This document shows, in pieces, positions 7,413-16,056 of a DNA stretch of 28,236 bases. The position numbers and the translations under genes are program-made. The stretch is from RGIG995 sp045652445 (GTDB taxonomy: Bacteria > Bacillota > Clostridia > Oscillospirales > UBA644): assembly GCA_045652445.1 (NCBI GenBank), contig JAZRUJ010000060.1, positions 1 through 28,236 on the forward strand, written 5' to 3'. Within the stretch, counting starts at the first letter, position 1, and the number at the start of each line of letters is the position of its first letter. The notes under the pieces were generated by a model that worked only from the letters and a program-made list of their open reading frames with translations, had not been told where the DNA came from and made no database searches.

Positions 7413-7796
7413 TTAAAATTTAAGATCGGGATCGAGACTTGCGGCAATATCGCCGGTAACCTCAATTCCACCGGGGGTAATAAGAAATGTGTTTGCTGCA
7501 ATTTTCTTGGTATTCCCCTGCATTGCATATGCAACGCCACTGAGAAAATCGATGAAATGACGCGCATCTTTTGCGATCAATTCCAGATTGAGAATTACAG
7601 ATTCATGATTCAACAAATGATCTGCAATCGTTAGCAACTGATCGTTGGAGGAATCGTTAGGGCGAAAGAGAACAAACTGTTTCTTTGCTTTTCCCGGAAC
7701 TGCAGAAGCCGGAGTATCTCTCTTCTCAGTCTGCACAGATTCTTCCAAAAATTCTTCGTCATCTTCTCTGGGGGCAAATCGGTCAAATAATCCCAT
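7413..7796 (-). CDS. sepF: SepF cell division protein
   Basis: SepF is a membrane-associated FtsZ partner that forms rings shaping the division septum. The protein starts MGLFDRF, an amphipathic membrane-targeting helix, followed by an acidic flexible linker to about residue 37. The conserved SepF domain (about 38-125) includes LLNHESVILNLE and the ARHFIDFLSGVAYAMQG helix. Length 127 is a little shorter than B. subtilis SepF (about 150) because the linker is short. It lies 21 bases downstream of yggS and 30 bases before divIVA, matching the conserved ylmE-sepF-divIVA order. The Bacillus genes ylmG and ylmH, normally between sepF and divIVA, are missing. Confidence 0.95.
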   Translation of the reverse strand: MGLFDRFAPREDDEEFLEESVQTEKRDTPASAVPGKAKKQFVLFRPNDSSNDQLLTIADHLLNHESVILNLELIAKDARHFIDFLSGVAYAMQGNTKKIAANTFLITPGGIEVTGDIAASLDPDLKF

Positions 7797-7817
7797 AACA
7801 ATAATACCCTTTCCATT

Positions 7818-8471
7818 TTATCGATACAACGCCGTTCCGACACGAATCATATTCGCTCCGTATCGAACCGCCGCCGCATAATCGCCGCTCATTCCCATGG
7901 ACAAAATATCCATGGCTATATTATACGGTTTATTTTCCGCATAATTTCGATAGATTTCGTACATTTTTTGATAATACTCATCTTTGGTTTCAATCGGCAT
8001 AATTGCCATAAGTCCTCGAATTCGAATACCGGGAAGAGATGAAACCTGCTGTAACAAATCGTCTAAATCTTCTTCATATATGCCGTATTTTTGAGGTTCT
8101 TTTGCAATATTAACCTGTATTAAAACATCGACCGTCTTCCCTGCCAAATCAGCACAGCGGCTAATTTCCCGGGCTAACCGAAGGGAATCGACAGAGTGAA
8201 TCAAGTCGGCACAAGCTATCGCCTTTTTAACTTTATTAGTCTGCAAATGACCAATTAAGTGGCGAGTTCCGTTCATTTTTGAAGAACGTTCTTCTAATGC
8301 AACAACCCGATTTTCTGCAAAATCCCGAACGCCTGCATCATACAACTGAGGAATCACTTCCAGAGGCTGATTCTTCGTAACGGCAACAATGGTAACAACC
8401 TGTCCAATGCCGTTTTGGGAAACGATGGATTCTACTTCTTGTTTTATTTGAAGATAGTTATCGCAAATCAT
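7818..8471 (-). CDS. yggS: YggS/YlmE-family PLP homeostasis protein
   Basis: This is a PLP-binding protein with an alanine racemase-like barrel but no known enzyme activity; the family balances pyridoxal phosphate and amino-acid pools. The PLP lysine is K33 in VAVTKN. Further hallmarks are HLIGHLQTNKVKK, the SVDS strand, MAIMP and the C-terminal SMGMSGDYAAAV with IRVGTALYR. Length 217 is typical. Its ATG overlaps the stop codon of the upstream HlyD-like gene (TAATG), so the two are translationally linked. It is syntenic with ylmE next to sepF in Bacillus. Confidence 0.95.
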   Translation of the reverse strand: MICDNYLQIKQEVESIVSQNGIGQVVTIVAVTKNQPLEVIPQLYDAGVRDFAENRVVALEERSSKMNGTRHLIGHLQTNKVKKAIACADLIHSVDSLRLAREISRCADLAGKTVDVLIQVNIAKEPQKYGIYEEDLDDLLQQVSSLPGIRIRGLMAIMPIETKDEYYQKMYEIYRNYAENKPYNIAMDILSMGMSGDYAAAVRYGANMIRVGTALYR

Positions 8472-9712
8472 TAATTAATATTGACCACCTTTCCGTCGTA
8501 CACCTCTTTCCCGCCAACAACAACCGCATCATTCAACATTAATTTACGGGAAGATGATTGCCCTTTGGGGGCAACGACTACAAAGCCTCGTTCCTCATTT
8601 CGGAACAAAACCGTAACCGGTTTAAATACCAATTTCGCACCGGAAACAACATAAACACCGGTATCTCCGTCAGAAACACGAATAGCATCGCGATCTACTC
8701 GAAATCCGGAATAAGATTGCAACACGATTTGGGCGTCAGCAATACGAAGGGAATAGATTCCGTCGTCGAAGAACGAACTTTCAAACACCACAGCAACTTG
8801 ATTATCTGAAGGCTCCGACACACTAATAACGGTCATTGAAACGTTCTTTACACCATACATCGCAGTATCAAAACGAAGCGTCCAAGTAGACCCGACTTCA
8901 AACCGCTGTGACTCCGAAGAAGGAACGGTACATAAGTACGACCAATACGAAAAATGCTGAACCTTTCCAATATAATTCTCGGAACGGGTTTTGGGCGTTT
9001 GCTTTAAGAGGGTATTTACAGATTCCACTGATGCAGTCTCATGCTGAGAAGATTTTAACTCCTCATATCCATCGTATGCGGAAGAAAAATACCCGGCTTG
9101 TACAGCGTTTACCGCCGTTTGCTTGGAAGAATTTCCGGTTAAAATCATATTCCGGGAAGACTCACAATTAGAGAGAATCTGACGATAATAGGACTTGTCC
9201 CCGGTGGCCTTCATATCCCGTTTAATAAAATAAGATTGAACTTGAGCAGACGTTTCCAAACAATCCGAAAGATTTCCACTTCCGGAAGCCGTTAAATGGT
9301 TTCGAATTGATTCTTTAGTTCGTTCGTCCAACGCTTTTAGATCATACTGTGTAGTAGAAGAAACGCAACTGTTGAGAAGAGCCACCTGGCGTTCAATCGA
9401 ATCCAAAGCAAGATGATCCACATTTTCAGAAGTTTCCGTGCTATAGGTAGCTACGGTATCACCAATAGAAACCCGGTTACCATCCGAAACTTTATAGTCG
9501 ATGGATGCAGGGACTGTTGCAGCGGAAATTAAAATTTCATCTCGTAACGCAATTCCGGACACCGTAATTACATCGTCATAAACAATACTCTCCGCAGCTT
9601 TTACGGTTATGGCTTCAGAAGAAAAAATGGAGGGAACAATCCCAGCGGCAAGATATACAATAACCACCGCAATTAAAATCCAAAAAAAGATGTTGCTGAC
9701 TTTACTTTTCAT
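8471..9712 (-). CDS. HlyD-like membrane-anchored protein between hfq and yggS
   Basis: This protein has one N-terminal membrane segment (about residues 8-29) and an extracellular body. A beta-rich section just after the anchor (VITVSGIALRDEILISA, then DYKVSDGNRVSIGDTVATYS) resembles the half-lipoyl/barrel part of HlyD-type adaptor proteins. A helical central part (about 105-250) and a second beta domain follow, with DGDTGVYVVSGAKLVFKPV near the C-terminus, also adaptor-like. I choose ATG 9712, giving a basic MKSK start before the anchor; a longer frame begins at 9745 but overlaps hfq. Neither start has a good ribosome binding site. No ABC transporter genes are nearby. The setting beside sepF and divIVA suggests an envelope or division role, which is inference. 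Confidence 0.72.
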   Translation of the reverse strand: MKSKVSNIFFWILIAVVIVYLAAGIVPSIFSSEAITVKAAESIVYDDVITVSGIALRDEILISAATVPASIDYKVSDGNRVSIGDTVATYSTETSENVDHLALDSIERQVALLNSCVSSTTQYDLKALDERTKESIRNHLTASGSGNLSDCLETSAQVQSYFIKRDMKATGDKSYYRQILSNCESSRNMILTGNSSKQTAVNAVQAGYFSSAYDGYEELKSSQHETASVESVNTLLKQTPKTRSENYIGKVQHFSYWSYLCTVPSSESQRFEVGSTWTLRFDTAMYGVKNVSMTVISVSEPSDNQVAVVFESSFFDDGIYSLRIADAQIVLQSYSGFRVDRDAIRVSDGDTGVYVVSGAKLVFKPVTVLFRNEERGFVVVAPKGQSSSRKLMLNDAVVVGGKEVYDGKVVNIN

Positions 9713-9716
9713 AATT

Positions 9717-9944
9717 TTAAATAGGAGAAATGGTGGAAATTGCATGCTTGTAAATCATGTTTTCTTTTCCGTCCGATTCCAAAAGAATCACGAAATTATC
9801 AAAACTTTTTACAATTCCTCGCATCTGAAAACCACTAATTAAGTATACAACAATGGGAGATCGGTTCTTTCGAGCATTATTCAAAAAAAGCTCCTGAATA
9901 TTACCATGATTGGTACGTTCCGAAAATTTCAATTCTTCAGTCAT
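9717..9944 (-). CDS. hfq: RNA chaperone Hfq
   Basis: Hfq is a hexameric Sm-like ring that binds A/U-rich RNA and aids small-RNA pairing. The Sm1 part (NIQELFLNNARKNRSPIVV and GFQMRGIVKSFDNFVILL) and the Sm2 signature IYKHAIST are all present. It has 75 residues, with almost no C-terminal extension, as usual in Gram-positives. ATG 9944 is chosen because GGAGG lies eight bases upstream; an upstream TTG at 9950 would sit only two bases from that site. It follows miaA as in many bacteria, separated by 59 bases that may contain a promoter. Confidence 0.96.
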   Translation of the reverse strand: MTEELKFSERTNHGNIQELFLNNARKNRSPIVVYLISGFQMRGIVKSFDNFVILLESDGKENMIYKHAISTISPI

Positions 9945-9997
9945 TGTCAAAACCTCCGGTTACATAATCGAGGAAAATTGATACATATTTATATTTT

Positions 9998-10006
9998 ATT
10001 ATATCA
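9998..10006 (-). promoter_or_regulatory. Possible extended -10 of an internal hfq promoter
   Basis: On the minus strand TGATATAAT overlaps the miaA stop codon, a full match to the extended -10 consensus. The -35 position (about 10021-10026) is poor, which is tolerated by extended -10 promoters. It would start a transcript with a leader of about 45 bases before hfq. Confidence 0.45.
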
Positions 10007-10939
10007 CATTTCCTTGTATTTGGCTATACGTTCACAACAATAGTTCAAAATATTGTCAAAATTCATAACGTCAACGGAAAACCATTGGATTCGTTTGTCT
10101 CTTCGAAACCACGTCAATTGACGTTTTGCGTAATTCCGGCTTTCTTTTTGAATCCGAGCAACCGCATCTTCCAACGTAGATTCGCCTTTAAAATAATCAT
10201 CAAATTGCCGATAACCGATGGCTTGTCTCGCCGTCCGGGAACAACGATTCAAATCCAGAGAACGAACCTCATCCAACAAACCCATCTCCATCATTTCCAA
10301 TACCCGGCGATCAATTCGATCGTATAAAAAAGCACGATCATCGGCGGTTAACCCGAAACAACAAAACTCATAAGGACTTTCCTGTTCCAACGCTCTGCGA
10401 TTCTGTTCGCTTTGCGTAATTCCGGTATTGTGAAAAACCTCCAAGCCACGGATGATACGCTTTTTATCTTTCGGAAAAAGCCGAGATGCAAGTTCCGGAT
10501 CAATTTTTGCAAGGCGAGAAAGCATTTCCTCTCCCCCAAATTCTTCATAATCCGATTCCAAAGAAAGACGATACGCCTCATCCACCGGCTCTTCCGACAA
10601 GGATAAATTTTGCATAAAAGAAGATACGTACAGTCCGGTACCACCAACAAGAATCGGCAATTTCCCACGGGAAATAATATCATTAACGCACCGATCGGCA
10701 TCTTCCAAATACTGCTTCAATGCATATTCTTCCGTAGGTTCCAGAAAATCCATGAGATGATGAACTATTCCACACCGTTCTTCTTCCGTGGGTTTTGCCG
10801 TTCCGATATCCATACGGCGGTATATCTGCATAGAATCCGCAGAAACAATCTCGCCGTTAAACTTTTTTGCAAGTTCGATGGAAAGACGGGTCTTCCCTGA
10901 GGCAGTAGGCCCCACAATGACAACAACCAGAGGTTTCAT
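10004..10939 (-). CDS. miaA: tRNA dimethylallyltransferase MiaA
   Basis: MiaA adds a dimethylallyl group to N6 of A37 in tRNAs reading codons that begin with U, the step before MiaB. The P-loop GPTASGKT starts the protein, followed by SADSMQIYRRMDIGTAKPT, the substrate-binding DFLEP and the GGTGLY motif. The C-terminal half holds ARQAIGYRQF and KESRNYAKRQLTWFRRD, both family markers. Length 311 is normal. ATG 10939 is used; a TTG two codons earlier is the alternative. The gene begins seven bases after mutL ends. Having miaB at the head of the same operon places both ms2i6A37 steps under one promoter. Confidence 0.96.
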   Translation of the reverse strand: MKPLVVVIVGPTASGKTRLSIELAKKFNGEIVSADSMQIYRRMDIGTAKPTEEERCGIVHHLMDFLEPTEEYALKQYLEDADRCVNDIISRGKLPILVGGTGLYVSSFMQNLSLSEEPVDEAYRLSLESDYEEFGGEEMLSRLAKIDPELASRLFPKDKKRIIRGLEVFHNTGITQSEQNRRALEQESPYEFCCFGLTADDRAFLYDRIDRRVLEMMEMGLLDEVRSLDLNRCSRTARQAIGYRQFDDYFKGESTLEDAVARIQKESRNYAKRQLTWFRRDKRIQWFSVDVMNFDNILNYCCERIAKYKEM

Positions 10940-10946
10940 AAACAAC

Positions 10947-12941
10947 TCACTTAATACGTTTAAACTGCTTTTCTACCGATTTTTTGCTCAAAGAGAAAAC
11001 AATCGGTCTTCCATGAGGGCAATATTGTAATTCTTTTTCTCTTCGGAAATATTCTTCTGCCAAACTTTGCAGCTCGGGTAATGTGGACTTACTTCCCGAC
11101 CGAATCGATGCCTTACAAGCAATATCGTAATAAAAGCGATCCATCAAAGATTCATCTTTTCCTACGGCAAGGGCGTTTGCAAATTGCTGCAACAAAGGTT
11201 CTGCCTGTTCCGGATCAATCAAGGCAGGGATTTCCCGAATGAGAAGATCATCTCCAAACGATTCCAAAATAAATCCAAACCGGGAGACAAAATCTGCGTT
11301 CTCCGACAAAACGCGGTTTTCCTCAATGCCAAGATGCATTACGATGGGATGCAGCAACGATTGAGACGCAATTTCGCTTTTGCGAAGACGTTCAAAGTTC
11401 ATACGCTCATGAAGAGCATGTTTGTCAATAAACAGAATCTCATCGCCTTTTTCCACCAAAATATAGCAGTCAAATGCTTCTCCCACCATACGGAACGCTT
11501 GTTCGGTTTGAAACAAAACCGGTTCTGTGTTTGCCGCGACCGTTTGGGGCTTGACGACCTCCGTCTTTGGCTCCATTACAGGTTTTTCCGCTTTTTTCAC
11601 AACAGGAACAGGAGAAAAAGTGGATACGGGAGGAGGAGTTTGTCTCGATATAATCGAAATTTGCGGGGCTACGTCGTTCAAAACGTAAGCCGAGGGTTTT
11701 GATTCTGCTTTGGGCGGAGTAATCGTCCAATCAGAGGGTTTTTTAGAATTTATTTTTTCAGCCGAAGCTTGAGCTGGATTCGGTTCTACCTTGGTCTTTG
11801 TAGTAAAATCCAAAACAACGTCTTTGCGAACCGGCGTCGGATTTTTAACCGGGGAAGAAGATTGAACCGAAATCTTTGTATAAGGATTTTTCTTGATCGG
11901 AGAAGCAGGAGCAGTACGGACAGGTTCCGGAAACTTCATCTCAACGATACCTGAATCCGATACCAACGCTTGTTCCGTTGCTTTGCGAACGGCATACGCC
12001 ACAGCATTTTCGTCGGCAAATTTCACTTCCAATTTGCTAGGATGTACATTCACATCTACCTGGGACACAGGAAGGTCTACAAACAAAACACAAACCGGCA
12101 TCCTTCCAATCAGCATTTTATTGTGATATGCACTTTCTAACCCAGATGTCAAAATAGGAGAACGAACATAACGGTTGTTTAAAAAGAACACCTGACGACT
12201 CCGATTTGCCTTGGAGTATATGGGTTTTCCAACGACACCGTAAACGCGAATATCACCGATTGTAACGTCCGCACCAATCGACATTTCCGCAAAATCTTTT
12301 CCAAAAATAGAAAAGACCGTTTCATTTAAGTCTCCTCTGCCCGGAGTGTGGATACGATCGGTTCCGTTGACAGTCAAACGAAAGGAAATTTGGGGATGAG
12401 ACAATGCCAAGCGTTCCACAACCGATTGCACCGCACCGGCTTCCGCAGGCTCGGATTTCATAAATTTCAGCCGTGCAGGAGTATTGAAAAATAAGTTATG
12501 TACTGAAAAACAAGATCCGTCAGGACAGCCGCATTCTTCTTCGGATAAAATCTCCCCTTCCGATACTTCAAAACGTGTTCCGGAAGTATTCGCCGCAATT
12601 TTTGTGGTAAGGGTAATTTTGGATACAGCAGAAATAGCCGCCAATGCCTCACCCCGGAATCCTAACGTGGAAATACGGTTCAAATCTTCTTCCGTTGCGA
12701 TTTTGCTGGTGGCGTGTTTTAAAAATGCTTTTCGGGCATTTTCCGCCGTCATGCCGCATCCATCGTCGGAAATGCGGATCAATTCCAACCCGCCCCGGCG
12801 AATTTCAACGGTAATTCGTTTTGCTCCGGCGTCAATGGCGTTTTCCACCATTTCTTTTACGGCAGAAGCAGGGCGATCAACCACTTCACCGGCGGCAATG
12901 AGGTTGATAACCGAAGAATCAAGAAGACGAATTTCCGACAT
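10947..12941 (-). CDS. mutL: DNA mismatch repair protein MutL with endonuclease motif
   Basis: MutL links mismatch recognition by MutS to strand incision. The N-terminal GHKL ATPase contains the catalytic E30 in the KEMVENAIDAGA block, DDGCGM and GFRGEALA. A Pro/Lys-rich linker of about 140 residues (near 330-470) follows. The C-terminal domain has DKHALHERMNFE (from about residue 506), matching the DxHAxxExxxxE metal site, plus ACKASIRSG and CPHGRP. The protein is therefore of the nicking type found where MutH is absent. ATG 12941 is chosen because AAAGGA lies six bases before it; an in-frame ATG at 12947 would be one base from that site. It starts 20 bases after mutS. Confidence 0.96.
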   Translation of the reverse strand: MSEIRLLDSSVINLIAAGEVVDRPASAVKEMVENAIDAGAKRITVEIRRGGLELIRISDDGCGMTAENARKAFLKHATSKIATEEDLNRISTLGFRGEALAAISAVSKITLTTKIAANTSGTRFEVSEGEILSEEECGCPDGSCFSVHNLFFNTPARLKFMKSEPAEAGAVQSVVERLALSHPQISFRLTVNGTDRIHTPGRGDLNETVFSIFGKDFAEMSIGADVTIGDIRVYGVVGKPIYSKANRSRQVFFLNNRYVRSPILTSGLESAYHNKMLIGRMPVCVLFVDLPVSQVDVNVHPSKLEVKFADENAVAYAVRKATEQALVSDSGIVEMKFPEPVRTAPASPIKKNPYTKISVQSSSPVKNPTPVRKDVVLDFTTKTKVEPNPAQASAEKINSKKPSDWTITPPKAESKPSAYVLNDVAPQISIISRQTPPPVSTFSPVPVVKKAEKPVMEPKTEVVKPQTVAANTEPVLFQTEQAFRMVGEAFDCYILVEKGDEILFIDKHALHERMNFERLRKSEIASQSLLHPIVMHLGIEENRVLSENADFVSRFGFILESFGDDLLIREIPALIDPEQAEPLLQQFANALAVGKDESLMDRFYYDIACKASIRSGSKSTLPELQSLAEEYFRREKELQYCPHGRPIVFSLSKKSVEKQFKRIK

Positions 12942-12961
12942 AGGCATTCCTTTCTGTATCG

Positions 12962-15589
12962 TTAGATATCTTTCGCCTGTTTTGCAAGGCGGTAAAGTTC
13001 GTTCATCGCTTCAATGGGCGTAAGCAAGGTAACGTCCAGTTTTTTCAGCGATTCAATGATTTCGTCACCGTAAGCGGCGGTCATGGAAATTTGCAAATCT
13101 TCCACAGGTGCAGTCTTTACAATTCGAGGAGTATTTCCCGCTTCCAGTTCCGACAAAACAACTTCGGCACGGCGAATTATTTCTTCGGGAACACCTGCAA
13201 GACGGGCAACTTCCACCCCATAACTGTCGTCGGTTCCCCCTTCTACGATTTTCCGTAAGAAGAGAATATCCTTCCCTTTTTTCTTGGCTGCAATGTTATA
13301 ATTACGAACTCCGCTCATTTCCTGTTCCAAAGCGATCAGTTCGTGATAATGGGTAGCGAATAAGGATTTTCCGCCGATTTTTTGCGTAGCGTATTCCACA
13401 ACGGCACGAGCAATACTCATACCATCAAAGGTCGACGTTCCACGACCAATTTCATCAAAAATCATCAGCGATTTTTTGGTGGCATTTTTCACAATATACG
13501 CAACTTCGTTCATTTCCACCATAAAGGTAGATTGGCCCATAGCGAGATCATCGGATGCACCGACCCGAGTAAAAATCCGATCACACACACCGATATTTGC
13601 CGAAGAAGCAGGAACGAAAGAACCAATCTGTGCCATCAAAATAATAATGGCAACTTGACGCATATAGGTGGATTTCCCTGCCATATTCGGACCGGTAATG
13701 ATAGCAGTTCGATGATCCTGTCGATCCAAATAAGTATCGTTGGGAACAAACATATCGTCCCGCAACATGGATTCAACAACTGGGTGCCGTCCATTTTTGA
13801 TCTCAATTACGTCCCCTTCGTTTACGTAAGGACAGACGTAGTTATTTTTCAAAGCAACGTGGGCAAGGGATAACAATGCATCCAACAATGCAATCGCATC
13901 GGCAGAACGGCGAATACGGTCCAAGGCATCTGCAAGATGTTTTTTCAAATCCGAGTATAACTCGTATTCAATTTGAACAATCTGCTCATTTGCGGTGGCA
14001 AGTTGGAGTTCAATCTCCTTCAATTCCGGGGTTATATAACGTTCTGCATTAACCAAGGTTCCCTTGCGAATGTAATGCTCGGGAACGAGATGGTTGTTTA
14101 GTTTGGTTACTTCCAAATAATACCCGATAATCTTGTTATAGCCAATTTTCAGGTTCTTAATGCCGGTTTTTTCTCGCTCGCTGGTTTCAATATTCGCGAG
14201 AACTTGCTTGGTATTATCCAGCAAATTCCGCAATTCGTCCAAATGCTCATGATACCCGGGACGAATCATTTTCCCATCTCGAATCGACATGGGAGGTTCG
14301 TCCACCAAAGCCTCTTGAATCATAGCGGTCAAATCTTCCAGAGGATCCAAATCGTCATAGATTTTTTTCAACAAAGACGGTTCCATTCCCTTGAGCAATC
14401 GCTTAATATCGGGGAATGAAGAAAAACTGATACAAAGAGCCTTCATATCTCTAGGATTGAGGGTGTCGTAAACAATTTTGGTCATCAACCGCTGAACGTC
14501 ACGGACATTATTCAAAAGTTCCCGCATCTCCGTCCGTTCCAAATGAGAATCATATAATTTGCGAACGGCATCTTGTCTTCCCATGATGGAGGGAATATCC
14601 AACAAAGGCTTTTCTAAAAATTTGCGAAGTTGACGGGCACCCATAGCGGTTCGGGTTTTATCCAAAATTCCCAAAAGAGAGCCTTGCCGTTCTTTGGAGC
14701 GAAGGGTTTCCACGATCTCCAAGTTCCGCCAAGTGGAATAATCCAACTCCATATGATCTCCGTCGGTGGTGTACCGAAGATTTTTCATATGAGACAAATC
14801 GCAAAGCTGCGTCTTCTGCAGATAATCCAAAAGACCGCCGGCAGCTTTTAGATATAATTCTCCCTCGGGGAGATCCAAATCTTTTAAAGCCCTTCCGGTC
14901 TGCTGCTCGATGCGACGCATACAGTCTTTTAAACGAAAACTTTCCGGTTCTCCATCTTTGATGGAACAGTGACCTAATTTGGAAAAATATTCGCTAATCA
15001 AGTGAGAATCCCGTGCGGTTTTGTTCAAATAAGCTTCCCTGGGAGCATAGCGACACAAATGAGAAAGCAAGGACGGATCGGACAATTTAAAAACGTCAGT
15101 TAAGAAGAAATCGCCGGTAGTGACGTCTGCATAGCAGAAAGCGACTTTACCCTCGTCGGCACAAATACCAACGATATAGTTGTTTTTCTTTTCATCCAAC
15201 ATGGTAGGTTCGGTAACGGTACCGGGAGTGATGACTCTCGTTACGTCCCGTCCCAATACTTCGTTGGAATTTTCTGCTTTGTTCTGTTCGCAAATCGTTA
15301 CACTAAATCCCTTTGTGACAAGGCGGGAAATATAATTATCCACACTGTGAAAAGGAACACCGCACATGGGAGCACGTTCCTCTAAACCACAATCTCTTCC
15401 GGTCAGAGTCAAATCCAGTTCCCGGCTGACAGTACGGGCATCATCAAAGAACATCTCATAGAAGTCTCCGAGGCGGTACATGAGGATGCAGTCTTTATAT
15501 TGTTGTTTCAATTCAACGTACTGTCTCATCATAGGAGACAATCGTTCCGTGGAAATTACTTCCCCGTTCGCCGTAATAATTTCCGACAT
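12962..15589 (-). CDS. mutS: DNA mismatch recognition protein MutS
   Basis: MutS binds base mismatches and small loops and, using ATP, recruits MutL. The mismatch-contacting loop LGDFYEMFFDDA with the Phe-x-Glu residues is near the N-terminus (about 40-51). The ATPase domain has Walker A GPNMAGKST, the Walker B region MIFDEIGRGTSTFDG, and FATHYHEL. Length 875 matches MutS1 (about 850-880). The start ATG 15589 has AAAGGA about ten bases upstream. It is followed directly by mutL. Confidence 0.97.
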   Translation of the reverse strand: MSEIITANGEVISTERLSPMMRQYVELKQQYKDCILMYRLGDFYEMFFDDARTVSRELDLTLTGRDCGLEERAPMCGVPFHSVDNYISRLVTKGFSVTICEQNKAENSNEVLGRDVTRVITPGTVTEPTMLDEKKNNYIVGICADEGKVAFCYADVTTGDFFLTDVFKLSDPSLLSHLCRYAPREAYLNKTARDSHLISEYFSKLGHCSIKDGEPESFRLKDCMRRIEQQTGRALKDLDLPEGELYLKAAGGLLDYLQKTQLCDLSHMKNLRYTTDGDHMELDYSTWRNLEIVETLRSKERQGSLLGILDKTRTAMGARQLRKFLEKPLLDIPSIMGRQDAVRKLYDSHLERTEMRELLNNVRDVQRLMTKIVYDTLNPRDMKALCISFSSFPDIKRLLKGMEPSLLKKIYDDLDPLEDLTAMIQEALVDEPPMSIRDGKMIRPGYHEHLDELRNLLDNTKQVLANIETSEREKTGIKNLKIGYNKIIGYYLEVTKLNNHLVPEHYIRKGTLVNAERYITPELKEIELQLATANEQIVQIEYELYSDLKKHLADALDRIRRSADAIALLDALLSLAHVALKNNYVCPYVNEGDVIEIKNGRHPVVESMLRDDMFVPNDTYLDRQDHRTAIITGPNMAGKSTYMRQVAIIILMAQIGSFVPASSANIGVCDRIFTRVGASDDLAMGQSTFMVEMNEVAYIVKNATKKSLMIFDEIGRGTSTFDGMSIARAVVEYATQKIGGKSLFATHYHELIALEQEMSGVRNYNIAAKKKGKDILFLRKIVEGGTDDSYGVEVARLAGVPEEIIRRAEVVLSELEAGNTPRIVKTAPVEDLQISMTAAYGDEIIESLKKLDVTLLTPIEAMNELYRLAKQAKDI

Positions 15590-15617
15590 GGGTATCCGTC
15601 CTTTATATTATTTCAAG

Positions 15618-16013
15618 TTAGTGGCAACCGCTGCAGCTGGAGCAATTCCCGCCGCAAGAATGAGGCTCTTCCCCGGTTACGTGGAAGTTGATAATTTGAT
15701 AAACGCTGTTTACCATTTCTTGTAAGGATTCTGAAGCTTCAGAAAATTGCTTCATGACAGGATGATTGATAACTTTGTCGTATGCAGTATTCATCATCTC
15801 CCGCATGCTGTCCAACATTTCTTCATTCTGATCTGCAGCTTCTTTTTGAAGCTCGTTCATCAACTGCATCCGACGAAGATTGTATTCTCCGATAAACATC
15901 TGCAATTCGGAATCCGTTTCCTGAAGAGCCTTTGCTTCGTTATACTTTTTAAATTCTTCGCTGGCTTCAATAGCTTCGCCCAATTCGTGAGCAAGTTTGG
16001 TAAGATCGGTCAT
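15618..16013 (-). CDS. RicA/YmcA-YlbF family protein with Cys-rich tail
   Basis: The family (DUF964) is all-helical and in Bacillus forms the RicA-RicF-RicT complex, which carries iron-sulfur clusters and directs RNase Y processing. This 131-residue protein has the expected Glu/Gln-rich helices (LAHELGEAIEASEEFKKY near the start). It ends in a tail with C120, C124, C127 and C130 (pattern Cx3Cx2Cx2C), a likely metal or cluster ligand set. Its place between miaB and mutS matches ymcA (ricA) in B. subtilis, so I favour a RicA-like role over RicF. ATG 16013 lies eight bases after GAGG; the frame extends upstream to 16226, but that part overlaps miaB and is not coding. RicT is not in the window. 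Confidence 0.82.
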   Translation of the reverse strand: MTDLTKLAHELGEAIEASEEFKKYNEAKALQETDSELQMFIGEYNLRRMQLMNELQKEAADQNEEMLDSMREMMNTAYDKVINHPVMKQFSEASESLQEMVNSVYQIINFHVTGEEPHSCGGNCSSCSGCH

Positions 16014-16056
16014 AATAAAAACCTCTTTCATATAATTTATTTGTGTTGTTGATAAC

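Noticed and set aside
6531..7634. A 367-codon open frame on the plus strand across divIVA and sepF
   Set aside because: It runs antisense through two well-supported division genes, and its Phe/Cys/Ile-rich translation simply mirrors their Lys/Glu-rich codons.
11184..11702. A 172-codon plus-strand frame inside mutL
   Set aside because: It is antisense to the linker and endonuclease domain of mutL, with Arg/Phe-rich low-complexity translation and no ribosome binding site.
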